A stretch of 64,000 nt of DNA from Liolophura sinensis (Eukaryota; Mollusca; Polyplacophora; Chitonida; Chitonidae). Shown in pieces: positions 34,906-47,600 of this stretch. The number at the start of each line of letters is the position of its first letter. The first letter of the stretch is position 1. The stretch covers positions 8,242,281 to 8,306,280 of the forward strand of contig NC_088301.1 of NCBI RefSeq assembly GCF_032854445.1. The letters run 5' to 3'. The notes beneath the pieces are model-generated. The model did not search any database, was not told where the DNA came from, and saw only the letters and a program-made list of their open reading frames with translations. The position numbers were made by a program, and so were the translations under genes.

Positions 34906-36924
34906 AAACGACCAGAGAAGTTTTGGTTTACCTGTCTTTTCCTGATACAGGACAAGAGTGTCATTTATTTACAAAGCTCTTAACATTTACTGAAACTAAT
35001 CTACGTCCGTTTTGGAAATGTTGAAGTCATAAAATCAAGATAGCCTACTCCAGTCCCGCTGAACCATTTTTGTCTGCATTAAACACTGTAGTGGGGGGAA
35101 AAACCGTACCACAAATGCAGCTTTCTAAATCATTCTTAAGTAAGGCGTTAAACAATATTCTGATCTATGAATGAATAAATAAATAACAAATGTAACATTT
35201 ACCCTTATACTTTCAATACATATACCACATCATCCATCATCTTTTACGGCCATGTAACTTTTATTGGCGCTTCCACCAAATTTTATGCTTCTAATTCGTA
35301 AATTTAATGCAGAATTGTTCTGGGATTTTGAAATTTGCATTCTTTTATCGTACCTCCCTTGGATCTATTCCACGCCTCCAACGCTATGTTTTACTGTAAT
35401 TATCACTACGCTTCAGATGTAGGTCTGAGAATATCGTTACCCAGAAGAAATCACTGCATACCTATAATTCCAGATTTGATATCAGTTTCTTTCACTAACT
35501 GTAGCATCTCCTCCCAGAACACGTATATATTAGTGAGGGCATTGAGAATTATGACCAACATTCCAGCGTGTTGGGCAAAGGAGTCTTACTTTAGTTGCTT
35601 CAGACCGTACACCAGATTTATGTTTTCACCGACAGGTTTTCCTTAAAACACCAGTTTTTTTAAGTGTTTTGTTTTACTCACAAAATGCGACTTTCGTTCT
35701 TGTTCACCCTAGGTCTGTATCCAGCTGGTGACGTTATGTTTTGTATCGTTAAATTGTAGCATAATAAAACTTACATTTATGGATTTCGACTTGTCTATTG
35801 TAATTAGGTCCTGGCATTTAGTTTTCAGCCATGCGTTAGATGACAGAAATGTCATGCATGACACAGCTAAGCGAAAAGGATCCGTTTCATATTTTCCATT
35901 AATTACCCTCAGGTGCCACCGTGACAATATCAAGAGACGAGTCTATCGCTGCGCGGCAGTAGGACCGTTGGCTGAATTGAACATCGCAAGTAGTAAGGCG
36001 CGGTTGCAGGTTTGTCTTAAATAGGTCTTTCACTGAAATCTCTCGGGACATATCTTCAGTTACATGTTCCTTCTTGAAGTCCACGTGTTGTAATCGTCTG
36101 AACTCGGGTCCGAGGTGCACACTTAAGACGGCTAATCCGATTTGCCACAACAGCTCGCGCTGCACGGATTTGAACTGAAGTCAAACTACTTACTGGAGTA
36201 GTTCAGAAGGAGAGAGGTTGTCGAATAGCGTATAGGTTGGGATATGTAGAGGGGGTGGTGGTAGAAATATTTTAGAATAGACATCTAATCTTAATTGACA
36301 ATCTGCACGACACAAAACGATCAGATAAATGGAAAACACAGTCGACTAATAAACATAACAGCCTCCCTACAAGACATTCGGGAGCGACTGTGCCATATAT
36401 AGCGATAATATGAGGTTTTGAAACAGTTAAGGGACGAAAACCGAGCACTTGGAATCATCCACTTGGGACAGTGTGCTCAAGAATCTGTTACAAACTACCC
36501 TCAACGATCAGAACAGCAAGCACTGAAAACTGTAGTTTCAAATACAAAGAGGGTTCGTGGAAGGGTCTTTATGATTAGTGATGGCTCTTATAACTACAGC
36601 TTCGTTGAGTGACACAAAAGATTCTTAGCGATTCTTAACTACGATGCGGACAAATCCGCAGATACACGATTTGAACTGAAACAAATCTTACAAGACTGCT
36701 TTCATGAGGATTTAACAATAAATTTGTAAAATGATTTACGCTCAATTATTAAAGGAAACATTATGTGAAGCGCATTAACGTATGCTTTTGGGTCACTAGC
36801 AGGTACAGCAGGGCTTCAAGTTTGAAAGATTAAAGTGAACCAATTGGGCATACATTTAGTATTAGTGCTAACGCCGAAAAGTTTATAAATGGACAGACAA
36901 CGCCATGCCATAATATCTATCTGC
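34906..36924. other. Intergenic, no gene supported
   Basis: A weak SINE fragment lies near 35080-35190. A minus-strand frame at about 35918-36180 is GC-richer than its surroundings but has no recognised domain and is not called. Confidence 0.4.
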
Positions 36925-37141
36925 TTATTTAATTAGTCCTTACGCCTTTCGGCCTACTCAAGAATATTTTACTTATACCATGGCCGTCATTTGTTGGCAG
37001 GAGACCAGGTAGAGTCCGAGGTAAACCCATGACCATATGCAAGATGCTGACAAACCATCCCAAATGCGACTGGAGAGGAAGCTGGTATGAGCATGACTTA
37101 AACTCACAGCGACCTCCTTGGAGAGAGGCTCCTGGGTCATG
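36925..37141 (-). mobile_element. Diverged family-1 SINE
   Basis: Reverse copy: ctactcaagaatattttac at the tail side, gaccatatgcaagatgctga in the middle, and aaactcacagcgacctcctt with gaggctcctgggtcatg at the head side. Confidence 0.75.
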
Positions 37142-38507
37142 GTGATACGATATAATACGCTATAAGCAAATGGTCTCGAGTGAGTGAGTTGAGTGCTTGC
37201 GGTTTAACGTCGTGCTTCAAATGGTCTCGAAGGCAACCACATACCATAATACAAGGCATTAACAAGAGGCGTATAAAAGGAGCAAAACGAACAGAGCTTC
37301 TTAAGTAATTTCAATACTTAATTGTATTTCACATAAAATGGCATGGAAAGAACAAAGAGCGAGAGATGCTCGGATGCACTGCCGTTGAGGTGATCTTATG
37401 CATATAATTTATAGTACAGAAAACCCCACATAGCTAATCGGAAAAGTCAATAAGAAATCTCTGGAAAGGAAAGCTGAACACCCATATAACAGTGCATTCT
37501 TCTCTGATATACAACCCTTGCAACTGGCCTCTCGTCTTTTACAACTAATACAGGTGTAAATCAAGAAGTGAATTTCATCAAGGACCTTCCCCGTCGAACT
37601 CTGTTGATAAGGCATGTACATACAGTGTATAAACCAACGAAAGCAACTGTTGAGAATTCCAGTAAAAACTACTATTAACTGTACATTCGCTGCTAAGAGG
37701 TGCACCCATACACGTATGTCCAACAGAGTCCAATGAAGAACATGAATAGCTGGAGTGAAAGAGTAACATCAGAGACGATGTTTTCAGTGTTGGAACAAAG
37801 ACAATACACTTTACCAATTGTTTTGATAAGTTTCGCTCTATAGATTACTGGTATTTGTACATATGTGAACTTGGAAAAGAAAGTGCATTCGGCTAGAAAC
37901 TGGAGGGGAGAGCGCGGGGTAGACTGAGTAATGCGGAGGAGGTAACACAACCCAAGGGAGGCAACTCACATCTATTATATAACCCTTGAACGGGCAAATT
38001 CTCTACAAAACGGAATTCTTAAGAGACGGTTTTTTAATTTGTATCCGCTTTTCCGTAAACACTAAGACGTACCTGTGAGAAGAAATTTTGTACACAATAA
38101 TGTTGTTCAACTTCAATCACGTTGCCTAATAATACATAACATACCAGAAGGCTGAGGGTTCCTTAGTTTGTGTATAGTGTACCTTGCTTGTGGGGGGAGT
38201 ATGGACAGTGGCTGTAAGCTCCGGTTTCCATTTCAGCAGCATGTCAGACTGATCTTTTTCAAACGGCACTAAAGCAGCCACACACTCGCCGAAGATGACC
38301 ACTACGGTAACAAGCAAGACCAGATCTTTGTCACTACATGTACACTGCCTTGTATATAAAAGTACTTAGATCTGTATTAAAATTATACATCTAAACTGAC
38401 TACATGTTTCTGTTGCTTTTTTCCCCTCACAAAGAAAAATGCACATACATAGTACATGGGCCTGCTTTTCTGTTTTGAGAACAATATTGAACTGGCATCC
38501 ACACCGA
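37142..38507. other. Intergenic downstream of RAD23, no gene supported
   Basis: A short piece near 37182-37220 resembles the tail of SINE family 2. A minus-strand hydrophobic frame near 38180-38320 looks signal-like but lacks an ATG and a confirmed partner exon. Confidence 0.4.
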
Positions 38508-38513
38508 TTTATT
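38508..38513 (-). terminator. Candidate polyadenylation signal of RAD23
   Basis: tttatt on the plus strand is AATAAA on the minus strand, about 135 bases downstream of the predicted RAD23 stop at 38649-38651. Confidence 0.4.
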
Positions 38514-38648
38514 TACCAAAGCACTTTTTTTCTTTTTTGGCAAATAGTACTTCCTGTCTTAGCAAAAACAAGCGTCTCCATTCAAGGTAATACAGATATT
38601 TCTTTTTCACTGGTAGTTTAAATGTCTCTTCCACGATGGCTTGTCAAA

Positions 38649-41600
38649 TCAACTTTGCTGTGAGGGATCTTCTTCAAAACCCTGGAAATCAGTAAATTGG
38701 CTGCTAATTCTTCGTCCTTATCACAGGCGAAATATGCTTGAATAACGTCACTTTCTGGGAATCCCAGGGGCCTTTAACTGGAACAGGAAACAAAGATGAA
38801 CATATGTAGCATGGTTACAGACAAAGAAAAAAAAGGTTGTCAAAGACTATAATGAAAACAGAATTACTGGCAAAAAGAACTACATCTAAGTTGGTAAATA
38901 CATGTATGTAGGTATGTATGTATGTATGTACGCCTGTGTTAAGAGATACTTTTTTCAGTTATATGACGCCTAGTTGACAGTGTGTAGATACACTGTTTCT
39001 CCTTGTGGAAGGGCGAATCGCTACTGACGTATCATGCCAAAAACACCAGACCTGAAAACCCCACCCATTCAAAATATTTATTTATTTATTTATTTGGTTG
39101 GTGTTTTATGCCGTACTCAAGAATATTTCACTTATATGACGGCAGCAAGGCATTATGGTGGGAGGAAACCGAACGACTTCCACAGGTTGCTCTCCATTCA
39201 AAATATACCCTCTCAACTAAGTAATTGGTGCACAGATCCTGGTTAGGTCGATAGCAATTGTGTCAGCGTTTTAGGGACTGGCATTACTGTCGTCTCAAAT
39301 GTCATTCCATTCATTCCAAATGTGCTTAACAAGTGCTAAATTGGGTGAATTTGCAATATGCCATTAGAGTTGTAACGGTGACGAGGCATTTTCCTGCTGA
39401 AGTGTGATCCCGCGGGCTGTGACTCTGCAGGAAAGGGGCAACAACCAGACGACAAATCTGGGCCAAGTTTCACAAAGATGTTGAACAAGTACGATAATTG
39501 CACATATACATTTATTTATTTTATTTGATTGGCGTTTTACACCGTACTCAAGAATATTTCATTAATATGATTGTGGGCAGCATTATGGTGGGGAGGAAAC
39601 CGGGCAGAAGGAAACCCATGAACATCTGTAGGTTGCTGACAGACCATCCATGTGCGGCTGGAGAGGAAGCCAGCATGAGCTGGACTTGAAACTCACAGCG
39701 ACCACATTAGTAAGAGGCTCCTAGGTCATTGCGCCTCACTGGCGTGCTAACCCACTTGGCCCCTGAGGCCCCTGCACATATATAACAATGGTACGGTAAA
39801 AGTGACGTAAACATATCATACCACAAATGTACAATAAAAAAACCAGGGCCCAAAACGGTTTCTTTCAACAACACATGCATCAAAGTGAACGCTTAATCCC
39901 AATGTCGATACATGCGTTCTGACGTCCATCTGAACGGCAAAGGTGGAATCGTGATTCGAAATCGTCCATTTCACCACCGGTGTGCAGGGCATTTGATGTG
40001 CTGTCTGCTTCATTGCAACCTTGCTGAACAATACTGTGGAGTCAATGACGCATGTATCGCAGGACCATTCTCCTGCAGACGATTTCTTATGGCCTGTGGT
40101 TTTATGTAATGATAGTTTGGAATGGTTTGAGTGGTTTCTAACGCAGATTGATGCGTGTGTCAAACGAATCCATCAATCTTGCGCAAGCATCATTACCCGT
40201 GGACGGCCAGAGTGGTTTTTAAAATTCTGCTAACTGTAATGCACGGTAATTGTTTTGACTGAGTATGGGCCAATCAGTCCTGTATTCTTGCTCTAACCTC
40301 TGAGCCAGCCCTAACCTCTTAGGCAGCCAACAACAAGTACCACTTTTAATGTTTATAGTCTTTGGTATGAACTGACCCAAGTTTTCTGTACTACAAAGCT
40401 TTTTTACACAAATACTTTGTAGACAAACATAAATGCATCCACACAGATAATCCACTGAAAGGAAAAATATTTACAACTATTGTTTGTGTTATTATTCTGT
40501 ATGTAAGATTACATTTATTTTGTTATTCTATATTATTTGCCGTGTGTGCTGTATCTAGTACATATTGAATTACAACTGACTTCAACAGCACAGATACAAT
40601 ACAATAATCTGATGTGTTGTAAATAACTTTGTGTTGTGTTTGCTGCATTGCCACATAGGTTTGTGAAAGTGTTGGAGAAGAGAATCAGAAAATCAACTGC
40701 ATGTGGCCTAAATCATGGACAGATGACCTGCAGGCAGAACAAGGGTGAAGCCAAGTGAGCCAGAAAAGCCCTTTGTGGTGATTTAACATTTCCATATGCT
40801 CGATCAAAGCCTGCAGTTTTTCCATTTATCAACTGTTGTCCTATCACCACACCTTAACAATGCCACTGCTTCTCTTTCCCTTTGCTTCAGTGAGGTCCTT
40901 GATTGAACTAAACACTGCAGGTAGTTTGACCCAGTTGCAATGAGATTTAATAGTCTTAACTACACTGTGGGTCATCCATTGAAATATCGCAATCTCCAGT
41001 CACATGCTGTCCTAGAATGAATGCATAATTACAGCTTTATGTCACTTATGTCACTTCCGCAACACTGACGCCATATTGTGCGAGAAACATATCTGAACCA
41101 GATTTATTACCTGGAGATAGTATGTTGTATGATCATGTGACCTCAAGTCTGTGGGGCAAACTTGAGAGGGATAATCTGATTGGTCACAGCAGCTCCTTAT
41201 CTCTAGCATTTAAAAGGATTCAAACACGCTAAATGTATTTGAACTGAACTTGAATTACCCACCAAAAATGACAGAATCAACCCTGAAGAGATGAAGAGAT
41301 CAGATCTCTGGTGTAGTGAGAATGAATCATTACCATTTATCTGCACTTACTTGAAATGCAAAACAGTTCAGCAGCAAAATCTTTTGTTGTATCCAGATTT
41401 TTCAGTGTAAGAAATTTAATCTCTATCAATCTTACCCTTTCTATTGCATCTTTTTCTGCAGGAGTAACATGTATGACGCCAGGCATAGGTGAAGGTGCCC
41501 CCGCCCCCTGTGCCTGTCCCTCAGCCTGCCCCGATCCCCCGCCTCCAGACTGACCCCCAGCCACAGGCTCATTAAGCATCTCTACAAACCTCTGCTGATT

Positions 41601-44600
41601 TCTGTCAATTAACTGTAATAAACACAAGAACAATTCCATTATGTTCAATGCTTTTTTTAAAATTATCAATTTTTAATGTTTAAATGCTAACTGAGATCAA
41701 ATTCAGACAGTTTTTAATGCACACAAGAATTCTTAATCAATGGTAACCAACATTAAATTCAGAACACAGCCTTTACTGCCAATTCTCCCCCAATGGTAAA
41801 TAACATTAAATTCAGAAAATTTTTCCTTCCAATCCTCCATTAAATGCAGACAGTATTTACTACCGATTCACCAAAAAAAATGGTAACTCAATTACTCACA
41901 CGATAAATTCACCTCCCTGTGGAAAATGTTTAAATATCTGGTGACTATATTTTAACAAGTAATGGCTGTTTTCATTAGACTGTTTTCATTAGACAAAGCC
42001 ACTGTTACATATATGGATGATGTCAGAAAAGTAAACTGCATCCACCTCTTAACATGATCTCCCTCTTTTTGGCATATCATCGAACAAAACCATTTAATCA
42101 TTCACAAGGTCTGTTTATTGTTCACTTAGTGAGATTTTTGCTCTATACCCAACATGTTAAATCCAGAAATATTTATTAGTGATTATTTATGAATGTTTCA
42201 CTTTAGGACAGTGGTCAATTTTATGGGTGGAGGAATCTGGAGTGCATGGGATAAACAAAGACTTCTGCCAAGTTTGCCATATTTCATGTAAAAAAAAAAG
42301 AGCAAAAAAAGATGGAAAATGTACCCACTATTGCACGAATCCTGAATGTGAGCAAATACTAGCTTGAATACAATGCTGCACAATATCACTCAGCTCTTTG
42401 AGAAAAGATGAAAAAGGACAAAAGAACTGAAACCATGGACATTTTTTAAGCTTGAAAATGGATGAAGGTAAAAAAGGAAAACTTAATTTCAGTGATAATT
42501 AATCTGAAATAAAGCCAAAGGGATGGAGAAAGGGACAGCAAACAAGCTGAAAATAGTCAACCCCACTACATGTACATTGTGCATAATAAAGATGGCTGTA
42601 CTTCAAAGGGAGCTAACTGGGAAAGTTACCTGTAGTAATTCTGGCCTTGTCTGACCTATTTGTTGTAAGATAGCTGGAAGTACACTGGGATCTGTCTGAA
42701 CAAGTTCTCTCATCTGTTGGAACTGTGGTGTGTTTCTAAGAAAGGCTAAAGAATCTTCACCTGCAAGAGAAAAGATGTCAAACAGAGTCATAGGTCCGCA
42801 ATTTAAAACATAACACTTGTGAGGGGGTTTTGCATACTTTCAGGGTTTAGAATTATTTTGTAAATAATTTCTCTCATGTTAACATCCTGACTGATGATAT
42901 TTCCTTGAAACGATGGAAAAAGGCTTGCCTGACCACCAACATTTGTATTACTATAACACTGCTTTTTACTCAAGAATCTTTCACCTACACGTATGCAACT
43001 GTAGTCACTTTTAGGGATGGAGTGTGTGGCAACTTTTTAACATACCACGCACACTCTCCATGGCATTATTTGCTGGATAGGTATCTGGTTGGAGAATGAT
43101 GACGCCGTCTTAGAGATAAGTCAGACTTCATCTTAACTTAACCCAGCATGAACAGGCAGGTATGTTTGCAGTCTTGAGCATGCATGAGTGTGGTGCGAAG
43201 AGATTTATTCTCCACCATGTGGATTTTTAATGTCTCATGCACAGTGGACAATTTTTTTCTGTATATAGAACAGCCATGGAGAATACTTGGCAAAGTATCA
43301 AAAAGGCAAACATGGCTGACTATTCAAACTTTTGTTGGTTTTCAGCCTAAAAAGGGTCGATATGAACATAACAGTTGCCGATTTTGGCCTAACAAAAGTG
43401 TGCTCCTTTGGCTAGGGATTGCTTATTGAGAAAATGCCAGATAGGAAAGACTATGAAAGTTCTCCGTGCAGAAAGAAAAATATCCAGCATTTTGGGAAGA
43501 GACCCCTGTTAAATGTTGTAAGTTTGGGATGTCTAATTCTGTTTTAATATTAAGGGTTTTCTTAAGACCTTCACAATAAAAATAACAATTTTTAAATTTA
43601 ACTGCTTTGTGATCTTGTTACGGAAGAGAAGAGTAGCTGTTACCTGTCGAGCCCGCAGTACCAGTCGTGGCAGTACCTGTACCAGTGCCCGTTCCAGAGC
43701 CAGCCGTTCCAGTGGCTGCAGCTGGTGGGGTGGATGTGGGTGGAGTAGGTTGACTAACAGGTGCTGGCTGGGGAGGTGGTGGCTGTTGTTGTTGTTGTTG
43801 ACCTGCTGCGGGCGCTGGTTGTTGAGGAACCTGAGCTGGAGGAGCTGTCTCTTCTTCAGGAAAACCCTATAACAGATCCACAATTAAATACTAACGTGAT
43901 GCTTAAAGTAGACAGGGTTCCCATCCATGTAAGAAAATGTTTTCCAAGGATTTACAAAACCAAACATTCCACATATAGCACAATGAAGCCTTGCTCCCTG
44001 TATAACAGACACTTTAATACGTAACCAGGCCTTTTGAACCCAAATTCAAATCCCGCAAGGCATAGCAAGGGTAGACAGTGTCACCATTATCATAACTGTG
44101 TCATCAGCCATAAAATGACACTAAGCATCCACCTAAAACAATGTCATTCGTGCACATCTTGTGGACATTGTAAGTATATGAGAATTAAACGGGCTTCAGA
44201 CAACCCTAGGAAAATCCAATGTCATACTTACACTTAGCAGATACTCCACAGCCCTGTCCGGGTTGTTAAAGCTGGCTCTCAGAGCTCGCACAACCTGATC
44301 CCGCTCAAACCCCATACTCATGATCTCCATGATCATGTTCTCGTAGGCGGTACCGGTCACTAGGGTGCTCTCAGCAGACGTCAAGCTCAAGCCCGATTCC
44401 ACCTCCTCAGGAGACAGTGTGGGAGCTGTGCGTGCTGCTGTCGACTCCGCAGCCTCGGGGGCAGCTGCTGTGGCAGCCACAGGCTCGGAACTGAAAACGA
44501 AAGGAAAAAATATGTCATTTTATGCCTTAAAAACCCCTTTAGATACACTATACATGTTACCTTGTCCAGTAAACATGACGGCATGAAAACATGCAGAATA

Positions 44601-47600
44601 CATGTATACAGTATGCATGTTATATCGTCCAGTCACCATGGCCTCATGAATATATCTGCTTGGTGTTTTACACCGTATCCAAGAATTAAAAATAAAAAAA
44701 AAATACCTAAAAATAGGCAGTGAAAATAACCACCTTGCCCCTTGTATGTAGTTAGAGGTCTGTATATATTACCTTTTTTCCTTTGATTCTTCCATTTTCT
44801 CCTCTGTTTTCTGTTCTTTTGCTTCAGCATCCCCTGATGGAGCAGCAGCACTGGCTGTAGCTCCAGATGTTGTTGTGGTGTCCATCGCTTTTCCTTCCAC
44901 CGGCATTGCAGGCTGAGACTTTGGCTTAAAAATCACAAAACACAAATGTAAATCCTTAATAACCTCAAATAAACATATCTTAGTGTACGAACTTCTAAAT
45001 CTAAATCATATCTTTTATCAATCAAAATAAGGACACTGAGGAGTAAGCAATAGTCAATCACACATTTTCAGCATCAAAGTAATCAGTATAAACACGTTTT
45101 TATATTTTTAATCTCATCGTAATTAGGAGTGTATTCACCTCTGACTTATTAATTTGGGCATGTATCACACACCACACAACAATTTTTGTATCTATATATG
45201 TATGCTTGGGGTTAACATCGCACTTAACAATTTATCAGTCATATGACGACGAGGAGTCATTAGGTGTGTGTACATACACTGTGTCTTCTTGTGGCAGGGC
45301 AAGTCCATGTTGCCAAAGTGATGTTGTCACTGAATAATCATGTCTAAGACACCAGGCATAACACCCCACCAACTCACATTTTATACTGACACCGGCTCAA
45401 CCAATCAAGTTTTCTCCCTCTAACCTCTCAGTGCTGAGCACCAGACGAGGCAGCAACAAGTACCATTTTTCAAGTATTTGGTATGATAAAGAGTTTGATC
45501 CCTGGTTTCCCGACTTTAACTTAACAATTTTGTCAAAACACCTTTACTAAGCTAAATAAGTACGACTCTTTATTTCCTGAAAAAATAAAAAACATGGAAG
45601 AATTTGCACAAACTGAATAATATAAAGTTTGTACCTGTATATCTGTTCTTAAGCTGGACAAAGCATGTGTGAATGTGTATGAACTCCTACCATGAGTAAC
45701 TAAGTAACTAAGTAACTGAGTAACTAAACACACACACAACGACAACAAAATAAACAAATACACCCTAAATCCTCAACATATTCAACCATGGGAATGGTAC
45801 AGGCTTTAACATGTACTTTAACCATTTCAACCACCTTTCCGATCAAAATTTGGAATCATTCTGATGGAAATATAGGGTGTAGAGAAATATTTTGAAACAG
45901 ATTTTTAAAGCTTGCATCTTTAGTGACACAAACAAATGATTTTTAACATCATTTACATAATAATTTTATGCATAAATTCCATTGAAAAAAGCGCTTTAGA
46001 GGTTAGAAAGGTTGAAGATTTACAGTACTTATATGGGCAGACTTCACCCTCCTTGAGACCCTTTATGCGTTTTATTATCTAAAATGTTATCAAATTTGTC
46101 TTCAACTTTTATCCCCCATCCCCCCCCCCCACCAAGTTTATACTTCACTGATCAAGTTTGTAGTGGATTTAGGTTAGACTAGTTTTGTCCACATTACCTT
46201 TGTAACCATAACTACGACAAAATTTTTCTCCTGAATATTATACTCTCCCACGGATTTCTCATCTTCCAATATTTTCCCTGAAAAATAAAGGCAACACATG
46301 TGAAAGTATGATAAACAATTCAAGAAAAAGAGATCTTGAAAACATGCAAAGTATTCATGGCTGATACAAACAATACAAAGGTACGGAAGGTAAGGCACAA
46401 GGAACAAGCTATAAACAGGTAGAAAAATATTGGTGTTTGCAGAATTTTTGAATTCAAATTATGTTTACTGAGTGATATACATGTACAATAAAATTTAGGA
46501 ATTATTAATTCTACTGTTCGATAAATAATGTCCTATTCTAACTTTCACATGACTTTGTGGTTTGCTGTTGTACATAATTTGTGCTTTAACAACTTAAATA
46601 CCTTTAAACATGGGGTAAATCACTTAACAACCACCCCCCCCCCCCCCAACCAAACGTGCATTTCTAGAGGCAAATTCTCATAAAATATTACTTTTGCACT
46701 GAAATTTACATTTTTCCAGTGAGTAAAACTTTTTTTCTTTTATCAAAATGTTCAACTCTGTCACCGGAATATTATCTGATTGTAGATCATTTACCAGGAG
46801 TGCTATCTTACCTCAACAGACTGGTCAACAGCATTCTACAAAATCATGTCAGGTGCAAATGAATCCTCTAGTCTATATGACATATAGACAGAAATGGCAG
46901 AGGAGAAAATAGCTACACTTACCAGCATATATTAGTTTCTGACCACCTGCTGGAAAATCTGAAGATCCTTTCTCAGCTTCTATTTTCTCCTTCAAGGCTT
47001 TAATCTGGCACAAAAATAAATATTCAGAGATGACATGTAGCTCTAAGATCGTTTGGCTCTGTATGCCTGCACCTACAATGATGTTACAATGTACAATATC
47101 ATGTTGTCACAATGTACTTGTACAATATCATCTCGACACAATGTACAATATCATGTCGTCACGAGGTTATGTAACAAATGAAAAATATAACACATGAGCA
47201 AACAGGGACAGTACCATGTTGCCTGAGATCAGTGATGACGTCATTGTACCAGAATTTATGCTGTCCCACCCCTTACAGCTGAAAAGGTTAGCGCCACCTC
47301 ACATCAGGGGAAGAAAACCAGCCACCTGTTATGGCAAACCTCTGACTGGTTCTCTCCCTTTGATGACAGAGGGAGCTTATTGCTTCAGCACACAGCGGCA
47401 CACTGCTTTGACCAATTACCATCAAAATTATCTTGATAAATGGAGAGTGAGAAGATGACTGTACAGTGAACTGTTTAATCATCAGTAAAATTACATCATC
47501 CCTTGAGGGACTGCCCACATGTAGTTTGCACCAAGGAGAGCATATGTAATCTCCTACATTAAAGGTGAAAGACGAGTAAAAGTGAGCAGGACTCAATGAT

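Noticed and set aside
35918-36180. Minus-strand frame (VQRELLWQIGLAVLSVHL and onward) with exon-like borders
   Set aside because: GC-richer than its surroundings but the acceptor is weak, there is no ATG and no recognised domain or partner exon.
38180-38330. Minus-strand hydrophobic segment (LVTVVVIFGECVAALVPF) like a signal peptide
   Set aside because: No in-frame ATG close by and no confirmed upstream exon; left as unsupported.
41337-41435. Continuation of RAD23 exon 8 into a frame containing KDFAAELF, faintly like UBA2
   Set aside because: A strong donor at 41434-41435 ends exon 8, and a much better UBA2 exon lies at 38649-38777. The similarity is short and lacks the GF loop.
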